The notes: generated from the sequence alone by a model not told the origin. A DNA stretch of 64,000 nt from Guptibacillus hwajinpoensis (GCF_029277305.1 NZ_CP119526.1), one strand, 5' to 3'. Shown: positions 51,729 to 60,701, counted from the stretch's first letter. Numbers and translations are program-made.

Positions 51729-52785
51729 GATTCCATAACCCCAGTTCTTTTTCTACAGTTTCTTTTTGGATATAGCCAAGCGCATAAGCTCGAAGAATTA
51801 AGTCCTTAATGGTGGATTGACCTGGGATGGATAAGGTTTCTGGCTCATTGAGAGCTTTTTGTAGATGCAATCCTGCAAGGATTTCAACAACAGCAAGCTT
51901 TCTACGACTGCGACGCTTTAAGCATTCTAAAGAACACACCTTACAGTAGGGACATTTTAGAGGCACAAGTCTTTGTGTAGCAACACCTTTTAAGGTTTGG
52001 GCAATGTAATGAAGTGGGATTCCAAATTCAAGAAGCCTTGGAATGCATTCAAGCGTGCTACCCGTATGAAGAGTCGATACGACTAGATGACCAGTCATAC
52101 TCGCTCTTATCGCGAGTTGTGCGGTTTGTTCATCTCTTATTTCACCGACTACTAGAATATCTGGATCATGTCTAAGTCCAGCTTTAAAGCCTTCGTAATA
52201 GGAAAGACCCGCTTTCTCGTTTACCTCCATTTGGATAAAATCAGGATTTCTTTTCTCAATAGGATCTTCAATTGTGAGAACACGTCTATGCCGTTTAATG
52301 CTTAAGGTTTGGAGAAGTGAATACATAGTCGTTGTTTTTCCAGAACCAGTTGGACCTGTAATCATAAATAGGCCACTGTTGCAGCTCACTATTTGGAGGA
52401 GTCGATTTGCTGTTGAGGGGTAAAGAAATAGCTCTTTAAATGTATGGGTTTCATCTTGAGGAAGAATTCGAACGACGAGACTTTCGTGGTACGGGGTGGG
52501 GATCGTGGATAAACGAAGATGAAGCTTACGTGGATAGAGAATCATATCCATAGCGCCATTCTGAGGGCGACGCTTTTCACCAATGTCCATCCCACTTAGA
52601 AACTTAAAATGAGACAAGAGCTTTTCACATACCATTAACGGTAGCCACATCGCATCATATAGTCGATGATCGACGCGAAACTGAATAAGCGCTCCCTTCT
52701 CCTTCGGATGAAAATGGACGTCTGATGCACCAACTTCCATCGCTTGTTTAATGATTTCTTGACCTTTTTCTTCAATGTTCAGCAA
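51703..52785 (-). CDS. comGA: Competence pilus traffic ATPase ComGA
   Basis: A 360-residue GspE-type ATPase that drives pseudopilus assembly. It has Walker A GPTGSGKTTTMYSLL, the Asp box LTIEDPIE, Walker B DILVVGEIRDEQTA, the His box MTGHLVVSTLHTG, and a zinc-type CPYCKVCSLEC cluster. It heads the comGA-GG operon. I could not find an AAAAN5TTTT ComK box in the 110 bases upstream. Confidence 0.95.
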   Translation of the reverse strand: MLNIEEKGQEIIKQAMEVGASDVHFHPKEKGALIQFRVDHRLYDAMWLPLMVCEKLLSHFKFLSGMDIGEKRRPQNGAMDMILYPRKLHLRLSTIPTPYHESLVVRILPQDETHTFKELFLYPSTANRLLQIVSCNSGLFMITGPTGSGKTTTMYSLLQTLSIKRHRRVLTIEDPIEKRNPDFIQMEVNEKAGLSYYEGFKAGLRHDPDILVVGEIRDEQTAQLAIRASMTGHLVVSTLHTGSTLECIPRLLEFGIPLHYIAQTLKGVATQRLVPLKCPYCKVCSLECLKRRSRRKLAVVEILAGLHLQKALNEPETLSIPGQSTIKDLILRAYALGYIQKETVEKELGLWNRETIQLEA

Positions 52786-52844
52786 TTACACACCTTCCTT
52801 CTCATTCGATTGACGGCAAAATCAGTGAAGATTTCGGAACCGTA

Positions 52845-52885
52845 AGAAGAAGGATTCGCCAGCTCTTCGACAATTCCTTCTTAGT
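52845..52885 (-). terminator. Weak terminator-like hairpin between the hydrolase gene and comGA
   Basis: Minus strand AAGAAGGA..TCG pairs with CGA..TCCTTCTT around an AAGAGCTGG loop, followed by CTTACGG. No strong T-run, so confidence is low. Confidence 0.35.
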
Positions 52886-52895
52886 ACCAAAAAAA

Positions 52896-53846
52896 TTATG
52901 CTTGATTTGGAAAGAGCCCATTAACTGTATCCATAAACTCATCGATCACTTCCATAAATGCCTGTTCTTCTTCAAGAAATGGATAATGATTGCTTTCGTT
53001 AAAAATAGCAAGTTGAGCTTTTGGTATTTCTCTTGCCATTTCTTCTGAAAATACTACGGGACACTGAACATCATGCTTACCGCACAGAATTAAAGTTGGA
53101 GCAGTCACTTGGTGAAGTTGCTTTGTAACATCAAATTGCAGAATTTCTCTTGCAAAGAAATCCATTCGAGTTGCTGCCATCTTTTTATGTATCGATTTAT
53201 CGAAATAATTTCTATACTGTTCAGGTTTATAAAGGGAGAGCTTTGTTCGCTCTGTTGAAATGAACTGACGTTTTTCGTAATCAAGTGATGGATCTTTCAA
53301 CGCTTCTATGTAATCTTGCATTATATAGTGATCAGGATGCTCTTTGTGATAAATACATGCAGGCGATGATGACCCATATTCTCTTGCTGCTCCTCCAACT
53401 GCAATCAGTGCATTAAGCGATGAGGAAGCATGGATACCATATACGCAAGCTAACATTCCACCTGTAGAATGCCCAGCAAATACCCATTGACTTATTTGCA
53501 GTGCTACTCGAATACTCTCAAGATCAAAGACCGTCTCAATCATAAATAGTTCATGTGGTGCTTTTGCACAATCTGACCTACCAGCTTCTCTTAAATTCAC
53601 TAAATACACCGTATGAGACTCGCTAAAAATGTCCGCAAAATAATCCCCGCTCTCGTTAAATTCCGAGTACAAATGCGTTACACAGAGTGGAGGCCCCTCT
53701 CCCTTTATGAAGACTTCAAACGTACCTCGATCTGTTTCAACGAAGTTCTGATTCCATGTCACTTTCTCATCTCTCCAATCCCCATAAGTTATAAGTCTAG
53801 AATAACTCACTTGAGATTGATACTCTCGGACTTTTTTCATTCTCAT
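52896..53846 (-). CDS. Alpha/beta hydrolase
   Basis: A 316-residue alpha/beta-hydrolase-fold protein with nucleophile Ser in the elbow FAGHSTGGMLA, catalytic Asp in LILCGKHDVQCP, and His in FNESNHYPFLEE. The N-terminal oxyanion region is CVTHLYSEF. Proline iminopeptidase-like in order, but the substrate is unknown. It lies between tRNA-Gln and comGA, an addition compared with B. subtilis. The ribosome binding site is poor. Confidence 0.85.
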   Translation of the reverse strand: MRMKKVREYQSQVSYSRLITYGDWRDEKVTWNQNFVETDRGTFEVFIKGEGPPLCVTHLYSEFNESGDYFADIFSESHTVYLVNLREAGRSDCAKAPHELFMIETVFDLESIRVALQISQWVFAGHSTGGMLACVYGIHASSSLNALIAVGGAAREYGSSSPACIYHKEHPDHYIMQDYIEALKDPSLDYEKRQFISTERTKLSLYKPEQYRNYFDKSIHKKMAATRMDFFAREILQFDVTKQLHQVTAPTLILCGKHDVQCPVVFSEEMAREIPKAQLAIFNESNHYPFLEEEQAFMEVIDEFMDTVNGLFPNQA

Positions 53847-54031
53847 CCATTTTTACCGCACACAAAAAAGCGACACGCGGAGTATTTTCCACATATCGCT
53901 GTGACATGGATTATGTTTTTATCTTATTCATTAACTCTATAGGACATTCCATTAAAGTACATTTGCAAATAAGATCATTACTCCACCACGTTATGATCAA
54001 ACAATATAAGTTATTAAAACTATATAACCCT

Positions 54032-54061
54032 TTGTATAAGATCTTTATTTATGATTATACT
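54032..54061 (+). promoter_or_regulatory. Promoter of tRNA-Gln
   Basis: -35 TTGTAT (54032-54037), 18-base spacer, -10 TATACT (54056-54061), ending 19 bases before the tRNA. In the rest of the 53847-54079 gap I see nothing supportable. Confidence 0.6.
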
Positions 54062-54079
54062 AACAGGGAAATGAACTCT

Positions 54080-54154
54080 TGGGCTATGGCCAAGCGGTAA
54101 GGCAACGGATTTTGATTCCGTCATGCGCTGGTTCGAATCCAGCTAGCCCAGCCA
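54080..54154 (+). tRNA. tRNA-Gln (anticodon TTG)
   Basis: A full 75-base cloverleaf: acceptor TGGGCTA/TAGCCCA, anticodon stem ACGGA/TCCGT with loop TTTTGAT giving anticodon TTG (reads CAA), T-arm GCTGG-TTCGAAT-CCAGC, and encoded GCCA 3' end. Confidence 0.96.
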
Positions 54155-54160
54155 TTTCCT

Positions 54161-54544
54161 TTACGAAACAACTGCTAGTCTCTTTTTGCGTTGCTTTAAG
54201 TTTTGTAAACCTGACTTGTTGTAGCCAACAATTAGCTTTTTACCATTTGTTACAATAGGTCTTCTAAGTAATTTCGGTTCATTGTGCATTAGTTCTAGCA
54301 TTTCTGATAGAGTAAGATCTTCAATTTCAATATCAAGCCCTTTAAAAGAACTGCTTCTTCTAGCAAGGATTTCTTCAATTCCTTCTGTAGACAGTGTAAT
54401 GATTTCTTTCAACTCTTCAATTGAAGGTGTATCTTTAAATAAATGACGCTCTTCAAAATCAACACCATTTTCTTTTAACCATGCTTTTGTTTTCCTACAA
54501 GATGTGCAACTTGGATAAGTATAAAACAATAATTTATCTTCCAA
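54161..54544 (-). CDS. mgsR: Spx/ArsC-family regulator MgsR
   Basis: A 127-residue Spx paralogue that works through RNA polymerase alpha to control a stress subregulon. Redox switch Cys13-X2-Cys16 is in YPSCTSCRK; the C-terminal RRPIVTNGKKLIVGYN is ArsC-like. It starts at TTG 54544 with GGGGAGG 7 bases upstream, giving the known MgsR length. The frame to 54601 is not supported. Confidence 0.9.
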   Translation of the reverse strand: MEDKLLFYTYPSCTSCRKTKAWLKENGVDFEERHLFKDTPSIEELKEIITLSTEGIEEILARRSSSFKGLDIEIEDLTLSEMLELMHNEPKLLRRPIVTNGKKLIVGYNKSGLQNLKQRKKRLAVVS

Positions 54545-54791
54545 TTTAAATCCTCCCCGATTTGTTTTCCGTTGATAACTAACTTTACCCATATTATACA
54601 TCAGTTAAACAAACATTGTACAAGAAAAAGATTTGTATTTTTGTGAACGATTTGGGATAATAAATTGGAACCCTTTTCAAGGTTACTTAATAAAAGACAT
54701 GATTTTGCCAAGACTAGCATTTACTTTTAGACAAGAACTCATATATAATACGATATGTATGGGGAATGAACGAGCAAGGGAGGAACCTTTT

Positions 54792-55037
54792 ATGCCTAGA
54801 ATGTACCGAGTTTTAGCTTTCTGGACCGGCATTTTCTCACTAATGGGCTTTGTTGGTGGGATGCCTGTATTAGGATTGCTGTTCCTTGGCCAGGCCGGCA
54901 TGTTTTTCGCGTTAAGTTATTTGAACTTAACAGAACGTACTTATTTGTATATTTTTGGTGTATACTTAACATTATTTATGGTCGGGTTTTCATACTGGTC
55001 TGTGTTCATGATGACACCTGGTTCAGGCGGACATTAA
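54792..55037 (+). CDS. yqgY: DUF2626 small membrane protein YqgY
   Basis: An 81-residue protein with about three hydrophobic segments (near 7-24, 27-45 and 52-72) and the C-terminus TPGSGGH. ATG 54792 has GGGAGG 8 bases upstream. Divergent from mgsR, as in B. subtilis. Function unknown. The Gly-His tail is shared with YqgW nearby. Confidence 0.88.
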   Translation: MPRMYRVLAFWTGIFSLMGFVGGMPVLGLLFLGQAGMFFALSYLNLTERTYLYIFGVYLTLFMVGFSYWSVFMMTPGSGGH

Positions 55038-55047
55038 TTAGAACACT

Positions 55048-55078
55048 AGAAAGACGATGCTTATGGCATCGTCTTTTT
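55048..55078. terminator. Terminator of yqgY
   Basis: AAAGACGATGC - TTATG - GCATCGTCTTT followed by TTAA; it reaches the stop codon of the convergent methyltransferase gene. Confidence 0.85.
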
Positions 55079-56156
55079 AATGTCTATTTTTCTCTTGCAC
55101 CATAACTTGAAATTGGTTAGATTCAATAAGCCATCTAACAGCTCGATTCTGCTTCTGTTCAAGTGAAAATGGCTTGTCTGGATTAGAAGTACGAAGATAA
55201 TTCCACAGACCATGTTTAGAAAGAAACGTTCCCTGCGGTTCACAAGAAAGCCAGTTAATCCCGTGTTGTTCGCCAACCTTACGAACGGTGTCAATTGGGA
55301 TATGCGTTGTTAAGTCCATTTGGCCAGGAGATAAAAGGGAATCGGTTATAAGTTTGTGATTGCGATAGCCCCTCAAGCTTCCATTCATCCTAGCAGGTTC
55401 TCTCCATTCTTCATCTCTATAACCATAATCAATGGTATATATTTTTCCACTCCCTAACCATTCACCAGTACGATGCAACCATTCCGTCATCATTAATGGC
55501 ACTTCAAATCGTTGATTTTCAGAGATTGGATACCCATATTCTCTTATCCATCTTTGGATTTCTACATCTGTACATGGTTTGTACACCTCAATAAGATGAT
55601 CTCTATCATCAATACCAACACATACTTCCAATAGCTCACCATCATATTTTTCTACTACTCGAACTGGAAATGCATCTAACAATTCGTTTGAGAAAAGAAG
55701 ACCGTTTAATTTCGGCAATACCTGCTGAAGGTTCGTAAGCGAAGAAAAAATTCGAACATTAGCTGAATCTATACGTTCCTTTATTAAACGATGATGATAC
55801 GGACTTGATTCAATTACAAAATAAATGAGCTTATTGTATAACAAGGCATCAATTTTCTTTAGTTCTTTCAGAAAACTTTGTATAAATCTTCCGTCTCCTG
55901 ATCCTACGTCGACAATAATGGGATCGATTAGCTGGTTTGAAAAATCCTTACTCATCACGCTTGCCATCACACGAGCAAATACATCATGAACGGTTGTAGA
56001 CGTATAAAAATCACCATCTCGCCCTACTTTTTGTTTATCTGAACGATAGTACCCAAACTGCTCGTGATATAAAGCTAGCGACATGTATCTTTCATAAGTA
56101 ATGGCATTTTCATCGCTATCCCTGATTTCATTCTTTATTATTTCTAGAAGCTCCAT
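55077..56156 (-). CDS. SAM-dependent methyltransferase, MidA/NDUFAF7 family
   Basis: A 359-residue protein of the family that methylates arginine in complex I subunits in mitochondria. The SAM site is IIVDVGSGDGRFIQSFLKEL, preceded by YYRSDKQKVGRDGDFYTST, the conserved family start. FSNELLDAFPVRVVEK is also typical. The bacterial substrate is not known. It starts 3 bases after the MBL gene ends, so the two are coupled. Confidence 0.85.
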   Translation of the reverse strand: MELLEIIKNEIRDSDENAITYERYMSLALYHEQFGYYRSDKQKVGRDGDFYTSTTVHDVFARVMASVMSKDFSNQLIDPIIVDVGSGDGRFIQSFLKELKKIDALLYNKLIYFVIESSPYHHRLIKERIDSANVRIFSSLTNLQQVLPKLNGLLFSNELLDAFPVRVVEKYDGELLEVCVGIDDRDHLIEVYKPCTDVEIQRWIREYGYPISENQRFEVPLMMTEWLHRTGEWLGSGKIYTIDYGYRDEEWREPARMNGSLRGYRNHKLITDSLLSPGQMDLTTHIPIDTVRKVGEQHGINWLSCEPQGTFLSKHGLWNYLRTSNPDKPFSLEQKQNRAVRWLIESNQFQVMVQEKNRH

Positions 56157-56159
56157 TAG

Positions 56160-56816
56160 TTATAATGAGAAGCCATTAAGAAAAGGATTGCCTACCATTT
56201 CTTGTTCAATTGTTGTCACAGGTCCATGTCCTGAAGCGACAATTGTTTGCTCGGGCAGTTCAAGAAGTCGATTATGTATACTGTCTAAAAGCTGTTTTTG
56301 ATTCCCACCTGGAAGATCAGTTCGACCAATACTACCTGCGAATAACGCATCTCCCGAGAATACAATTGCTGCTTCTTTGAAATAGAATGAGACGCTGCCA
56401 GGAGAATGCCCAGGTGTCTCTAGGACTTCAAACGTAAAAGAACCGATCGTCATTTCACCTTCACGATCAATGAGATGATCTGCAGGTTTTCCCTCAACAT
56501 TTTCAACAACAGGAAATAACTTCGAACCGTTTAATGAAGCATCGGAAAGCCACTTTTCTTCATACTGGTGGATATATACCGGAATTTTATAAGTCTCTCG
56601 CATTAAATCAACCGCACCAATGTGATCAAAATGAGCATGAGTTAAGAGAATAGCGATAGGCTTTAACTCTAATTTCTCAATCTTACGCTTAATCCGGCCC
56701 CCTTCTGCACCAGGATCAATTAGCAGTGCTTCGTTCTTCTCATTCCACAACAGTCCTGCGTTCGCTTGAACAGGACCGACAGGCATTTGCTTCCATTCCA
56801 TTGTCATCGCCTCCAT
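56160..56816 (-). CDS. yqgX: Metallo-beta-lactamase fold hydrolase YqgX
   Basis: A 218-residue glyoxalase-II-like MBL protein. Zinc ligands are in THAHFDHIGAVDL, the middle His in LETPGHSPGSVSFY, Asp in FSGDALFAGSIGRTDL and the last His in ASGHGPVTT. Substrate unknown. The start may be ATG 56804 (MEWKQMPVGPV). Confidence 0.88.
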   Translation of the reverse strand: MEAMTMEWKQMPVGPVQANAGLLWNEKNEALLIDPGAEGGRIKRKIEKLELKPIAILLTHAHFDHIGAVDLMRETYKIPVYIHQYEEKWLSDASLNGSKLFPVVENVEGKPADHLIDREGEMTIGSFTFEVLETPGHSPGSVSFYFKEAAIVFSGDALFAGSIGRTDLPGGNQKQLLDSIHNRLLELPEQTIVASGHGPVTTIEQEMVGNPFLNGFSL

Positions 56817-56877
56817 TGAAAGATTATGCTTCTTATTCTACACTATACAAAAGGTTGTACAAAAGGAGATGTTCGCA

Positions 56878-57354
56878 ATGAACACTGTTTACGGAGTTGA
56901 AATGAAACCACCTATAGGTAAGTTACCTGGATTTACAGCTCAACTTGTTAGAAAAACAGCAGAGCTCGCAACAGTAATTGATCGTGATAAGCAACTTGTA
57001 ATCATATCGAATAAACAGGAAGCGATGGCTCTTAAAGATTACTATATCTCAAAAGATGTATATGAAGAATTCTACCCACTTCTTGTCCTTTCAAAATTAA
57101 CAGTACAAAAGGCCATTTTCACAGATTACGGATTTGTATCTCAAAATAATGACTATTACCTCTACAAGAATATGGTGGCAGGTTTCACAATAAACCATGG
57201 AGAAGATGAGGAAATAAAAATGGCTCTGATTCAGTTCGAGGAACATGTTATCGCACAAGATCAAGAAGTTTTGTATATTGATCAAAGTTACATTGAGTTA
57301 ATAGAGGGAATTGCTCGTGCATACGGTCTTCAACTTACATTTATGACGGAATAA
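56878..57354 (+). CDS. Hypothetical protein, unrecognised
   Basis: A 158-residue soluble protein I do not recognise. It has an alpha/beta-looking alternation with no membrane helix, no signal and no cysteines, and is acidic toward the C-terminus (NHGEDEEIKMALIQFEEHV). It starts at ATG 56878 with AGGAG 9 bases upstream, and is divergent from yqgX. Codon use resembles its neighbours. Confidence 0.75.
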   Translation: MNTVYGVEMKPPIGKLPGFTAQLVRKTAELATVIDRDKQLVIISNKQEAMALKDYYISKDVYEEFYPLLVLSKLTVQKAIFTDYGFVSQNNDYYLYKNMVAGFTINHGEDEEIKMALIQFEEHVIAQDQEVLYIDQSYIELIEGIARAYGLQLTFMTE

Positions 57355-57501
57355 CACCTCGACAAACGAAAAGAAAACGGTTAAAATAAGAAAGGACTTA
57401 TAGTACATACCCTTCAAGTTAGAAAAATTTCAGATTTAACCATGCCATAGCATATTTCCGGGTATACTGATTATGAACGCATGGATAGGGAGGTATTCCG
57501 A

Positions 57502-57687
57502 ATGGGTTTAGCCATTATTTTTGCAGTTGTTACGATTTTTTGCGTATGGGGCGTATTCCGCTCACTTCGTGAAAAGAACTTTATGGGCCTTGCTTTTGCA
57601 GGACTAACAGTTCTAGTCTTTGGTGCCTTTACTGTTGCTACTATGATCGATATTCTTTTCGGATCTGGGGGCGGCGGAGGCCACTAA
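57502..57687 (+). CDS. yqgW: DUF2759 small membrane protein YqgW
   Basis: A 61-residue protein with two membrane helices (about 2-20 and 28-52) and a C-terminal tail GSGGGGGH. ATG 57502 has GGGAGG 8 bases upstream. It matches the YqgW family position next to yqgV. Function unknown. Confidence 0.85.
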   Translation: MGLAIIFAVVTIFCVWGVFRSLREKNFMGLAFAGLTVLVFGAFTVATMIDILFGSGGGGGH

Positions 57688-57718
57688 AAAAAACAGCCAT
57701 TATGGCTGTTTTTTTTAT
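57685..57718. terminator. Bidirectional terminator yqgW / yqgV
   Basis: AAAACAGCCA - TTA - TGGCTGTTTT with A-run on the left and T-run on the right, between convergent genes. Confidence 0.88.
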
Positions 57719-58020
57719 GTTAAATGCTTCTTTACAGAATCAAGTTTATCATCCATTTTCACTTTCTTATCACGTCGATCATCAATTCGGATATTCGTTG
57801 CAACCCGATCAATTCCAGCTTGAAATGGCGCTTCATGTATAGCTTGTACAACCTCGAGAAGATCTTTTAAATCTCCTTCAATTAGTGTACTCATTGGTGT
57901 TAATCGATAAGAAATTCGATCGGTGTAGGAATCAAGTATTTTCTGTACATCAGCTACATACTTACTAACACTCGGGCTTTCTGTACCTATTGGAATTACT
58001 GTAACGTCTACAATTGCCAT
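57715..58020 (-). CDS. yqgV: MTH1187/YqgV family thiamine-binding protein
   Basis: A 101-residue ferredoxin-fold protein with VTVIPIGTESPSVSKYVADV and the conserved STLIEGD. Family members bind thiamine or HMP. Its ATG overlaps the stop codon of the upstream permease gene by one base, so it is translated with the ABC pair. Confidence 0.9.
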   Translation of the reverse strand: MAIVDVTVIPIGTESPSVSKYVADVQKILDSYTDRISYRLTPMSTLIEGDLKDLLEVVQAIHEAPFQAGIDRVATNIRIDDRRDKKVKMDDKLDSVKKHLT

Positions 58021-58793
58021 TAGTCATTACCTCCTTCAATAGTTTGCAACTGCATATTTTGGTTAAAGAAAAAGCGATAGGTCACAAGTGAAATAATCAT
58101 CGCACATATCGAAACAGTTGAAAAGACACTAATTGAAATCACAATTTGATATCGAATCGCCTCAATAGGCGAAGCTCCTCCAAGTATTAGACCAGTCATC
58201 ATACCAGGAAGTTGAACAAGCCCTATCGTTTTCAACCTATCTACATTAGGGATCATCGCTGCACGAATGGTCTTTCTAATAATCATTTGGGATGCTTGAG
58301 AAGCATTTGCTCCGAGTGACAGCGCAGCAAGAACCTTACCCTGGTTGCTGTGAAACTCATTTTTCATTCGTTCAAATGCAAGTCCTGCCGCTACCATGCT
58401 ATTTCCGATAATCATTCCACTCATAGGAATAACCTGTTCAGAACGAAATGGAATAATATCAAATACAATCCATAGGGAAAGAACAAAAACTTCAATTAAG
58501 ATTAATGAGCTTAATGATAAAAGAAAGGCATGTGGAATACCCTGACCTCTCCTACTAGCTTGAAATGAAGCAATCACTAACATAACAGCTACCCACAACC
58601 CTATACCCTGCCAATCAGGTATAGAAAACAAGAATGTTAGAATATAGCCAATCAAGAACAGTTGAACTACACCACGAAGCGACGACCATATAGCCGATTT
58701 CCCAATTCCAAGCGAATACAAATATGAAAGCGATACGGGAATCATGACAAAAAGAATCATCGTTAACAAAGATAAATTAGAAATATTCGTCAT
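58020..58793 (-). CDS. fetB: ABC permease, FetB/UPF0014 (iron export) family
   Basis: A 257-residue protein with about six or seven membrane segments and the family motif GLVQLPGMMTGLILGGASPIEA. UPF0014 proteins pair with FetA in iron export and oxidative-stress resistance in E. coli. It starts 3 bases after fetA. The iron role is taken from the family; its link with yqgV makes thiamine-related cargo an alternative. Confidence 0.8.
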   Translation of the reverse strand: MTNISNLSLLTMILFVMIPVSLSYLYSLGIGKSAIWSSLRGVVQLFLIGYILTFLFSIPDWQGIGLWVAVMLVIASFQASRRGQGIPHAFLLSLSSLILIEVFVLSLWIVFDIIPFRSEQVIPMSGMIIGNSMVAAGLAFERMKNEFHSNQGKVLAALSLGANASQASQMIIRKTIRAAMIPNVDRLKTIGLVQLPGMMTGLILGGASPIEAIRYQIVISISVFSTVSICAMIISLVTYRFFFNQNMQLQTIEGGND

Positions 58794-58796
58794 GCG

Positions 58797-59492
58797 TTAA
58801 GCCTCAATAAATTTCTTCAGCGCATTAGAGTTTGGATGACGAAATAATTCACTCGTTTCGCCTTTTTCTTCCAAACGCCCTTCATTCATAAACAGAGTGT
58901 AGCTCCCTAATCGCTCCGCCTGCTTCAAATCATGTGTAATCATTAAAATGGTCTTCCCCTCTTCATCAACGAGCCTATGTAATAACTTTTCCATCCACTC
59001 AACCGTACGCATATCTAAGGCACTTGTCACCTCATCAAGAAGTAGCACTTCAGGATCATTTGCGAGCGTTCTAGCAAATGCTACTCTTTGTTGCTCACCA
59101 CCCGATAGATGACTAACATCTTTCGTCAAAATATCTACAGGTAACTGCACTTTCTCAAGTAGTTCTGATCCAAGATTTTGACTCCATTTCTTTTTAAGAC
59201 GAGGACCAAATTTTAAGTTATCTTCTACAGTCCCATCAAATAAATGAGCTTGTTGAAATACCATACCAATATTGCGTCTTAACTCATTAATAGGATACTG
59301 CTCGATTTTTTTACTCTTGAAATAAATTTCTCCCTCATCAGGATCTTCAAGTCTATTTAGCAGCATTAATAAACTGCTCTTTCCAGAACCTGATGGACCG
59401 ATCATAGTGGTAAGTGTTTCTTCCATCAATTCGAAATGGACATCGTCCACTCGTTCATTTTTCACATTTCTTGCTTCCATAATTGTTTTCAT
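58797..59492 (-). CDS. fetA: ABC ATP-binding protein, FetA-like
   Basis: A 231-residue ATPase with Walker A GPSGSGKSSLL, Q-loop VFQQAHLF, signature HLSGGEQQRVAFA, Walker B VLLLDEVTSALD and H-loop MITHDLKQ. It is the first gene of fetA-fetB-yqgV, with start ATG after AAAGGTTGCCCG. Confidence 0.82.
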   Translation of the reverse strand: MKTIMEARNVKNERVDDVHFELMEETLTTMIGPSGSGKSSLLMLLNRLEDPDEGEIYFKSKKIEQYPINELRRNIGMVFQQAHLFDGTVEDNLKFGPRLKKKWSQNLGSELLEKVQLPVDILTKDVSHLSGGEQQRVAFARTLANDPEVLLLDEVTSALDMRTVEWMEKLLHRLVDEEGKTILMITHDLKQAERLGSYTLFMNEGRLEEKGETSELFRHPNSNALKKFIEA

Positions 59493-59584
59493 CGGGCAAC
59501 CTTTCTATTAAATGGGTTTCTCTTATCGTTTATATCATATTACGTTTCTATACACCATTCTAAAGGGTTTTAAGAATTTTCTTT

Positions 59585-59808
59585 AAAAGGCTCTTTTCGT
59601 AGACATTGTTGCTATAGGTGATCAATTTCCGCTCCAGAATGCTCGCTTTCCGCGGGGCGGGCGGTGAGCCTCCTCGTCGCTAACGCTCCTGCGGGGTCTC
59701 ACCTGTCCCGCTAGTCCCGCAGGAGTCGAGCTTTCTTCCGCTCCAATTAGCGAAGTCAGGTTCTTTTAAGAAAATCCTTTCATAACAACAATCTTTTAGA
59801 AAAGAGCC
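59585..59808. repeat. Dispersed repeat family 1, copy B (full)
   Basis: A 224-base element with ends AAAAGGCTCTTTTC and GAAAAGAGCC (inverted). The GC-rich core (59640-59731) can fold strongly: CCTGCGGG / CCCGCAGG and GGTGAG / CTCACC arms. Near-identical to 63573-63794 over the core. It occupies the gap between fetA and thiD, where I see no gene. Confidence 0.85.
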
Positions 59809-59840
59809 TTTAGAAAAGAGCCATTTCAAAACAGGCATAT

Positions 59841-59867
59841 AAAAAACCCTGCAATGAATGCAGGGTT
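59841..59867 (-). terminator. Terminator of the thi operon
   Basis: Minus strand AACCCTGCA - TTCAT - TGCAGGGTT followed by TTTTAT, just after thiD. Confidence 0.9.
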
Positions 59868-59868
59868 G

Positions 59869-60675
59869 CTATATGCGTGTCGATACAAAATGACGATAGG
59901 CGGCGTGATTTGTAGGTCCGATGCCTTCTCCAATGGATAAAGAGTGTGTAATTGCCGCTGTGATGAAATCTTTTGCAATCGAAACAGCTTCCGGCAACGA
60001 TTGACCTTTTGCAAGTTCTGCTGCGATACATGCGGAATACGTACACCCAGTTCCGTGTGTATGCTTCGTATCAATTCGCTTCGCTTCGTAATGATAAAAT
60101 CGACCTTGATCGTACAACACATCAATAGAAGTAGCACCTTCCAAATGACCGCCTTTTATTAATACACTTTCTGCTCCACTTTGATGTAATAACTTAGCCG
60201 CTTGTTCCATCTCGTCAACTGACCTAATTGATTGTCCATTTAGTAGCTCAGATGCCTCAGGAAGATTTGGAGTAATCACTTTCCCAATTGGAAGCAACTT
60301 TTCCTTTAGAGCAAGAATGGCTTCTTTTTGAAGAAGAGATGCCCCACCCTTCGCAATCATTACAGGGTCAATTACCAAATTAGGTACTTGGTACGCTTTT
60401 ATGATTTCCGAAACAGCAACAATCAGTTCGCTCGAGAAAAGCATGCCTGTTTTCACTGAATCTGCTCCAATATCTGAAAGCACTGCGTTAAGTTGTGAAC
60501 GAACCGCCTCTACTGTTTGAGGATATACATCGTGAACGCCAAGCGTATTTTGTGCTGTTATAGCTGTAATAACGCTTGTACCAAAAACATCTCGTTCTTG
60601 AAATGTTTTTAAGTCTGCCTGTATTCCAGCTCCACCTCCACTATCGGACCCTGCTATCGTTAGTGTTTTTCTCAT
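59869..60675 (-). CDS. thiD: Hydroxymethylpyrimidine (phosphate) kinase ThiD
   Basis: A 268-residue ribokinase-fold enzyme that makes HMP-PP for thiamine synthesis. It has AGSDSGGGAGIQADLKTF at the N-terminus, and DTKHTHGTGCTYSACIAAEL with the catalytic region. I chose ATG 60675, with GAGAGG 6 bases before; ATG 60681 abuts the site. Last gene of the operon. Confidence 0.92.
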   Translation of the reverse strand: MRKTLTIAGSDSGGGAGIQADLKTFQERDVFGTSVITAITAQNTLGVHDVYPQTVEAVRSQLNAVLSDIGADSVKTGMLFSSELIVAVSEIIKAYQVPNLVIDPVMIAKGGASLLQKEAILALKEKLLPIGKVITPNLPEASELLNGQSIRSVDEMEQAAKLLHQSGAESVLIKGGHLEGATSIDVLYDQGRFYHYEAKRIDTKHTHGTGCTYSACIAAELAKGQSLPEAVSIAKDFITAAITHSLSIGEGIGPTNHAAYRHFVSTRI

Positions 60676-60701
60676 TCCCATCCTCTCCCATTCTATGTAT
60701 A

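Noticed and set aside
59585..59808. GC-rich repeat as part of an insertion sequence
   Set aside because: No transposase or coding frame is present; it is a short non-autonomous repeat.
59810..60137. Two minus-strand frames inside thiD
   Set aside because: They overlap thiD in other frames and have no start signals or family resemblance.
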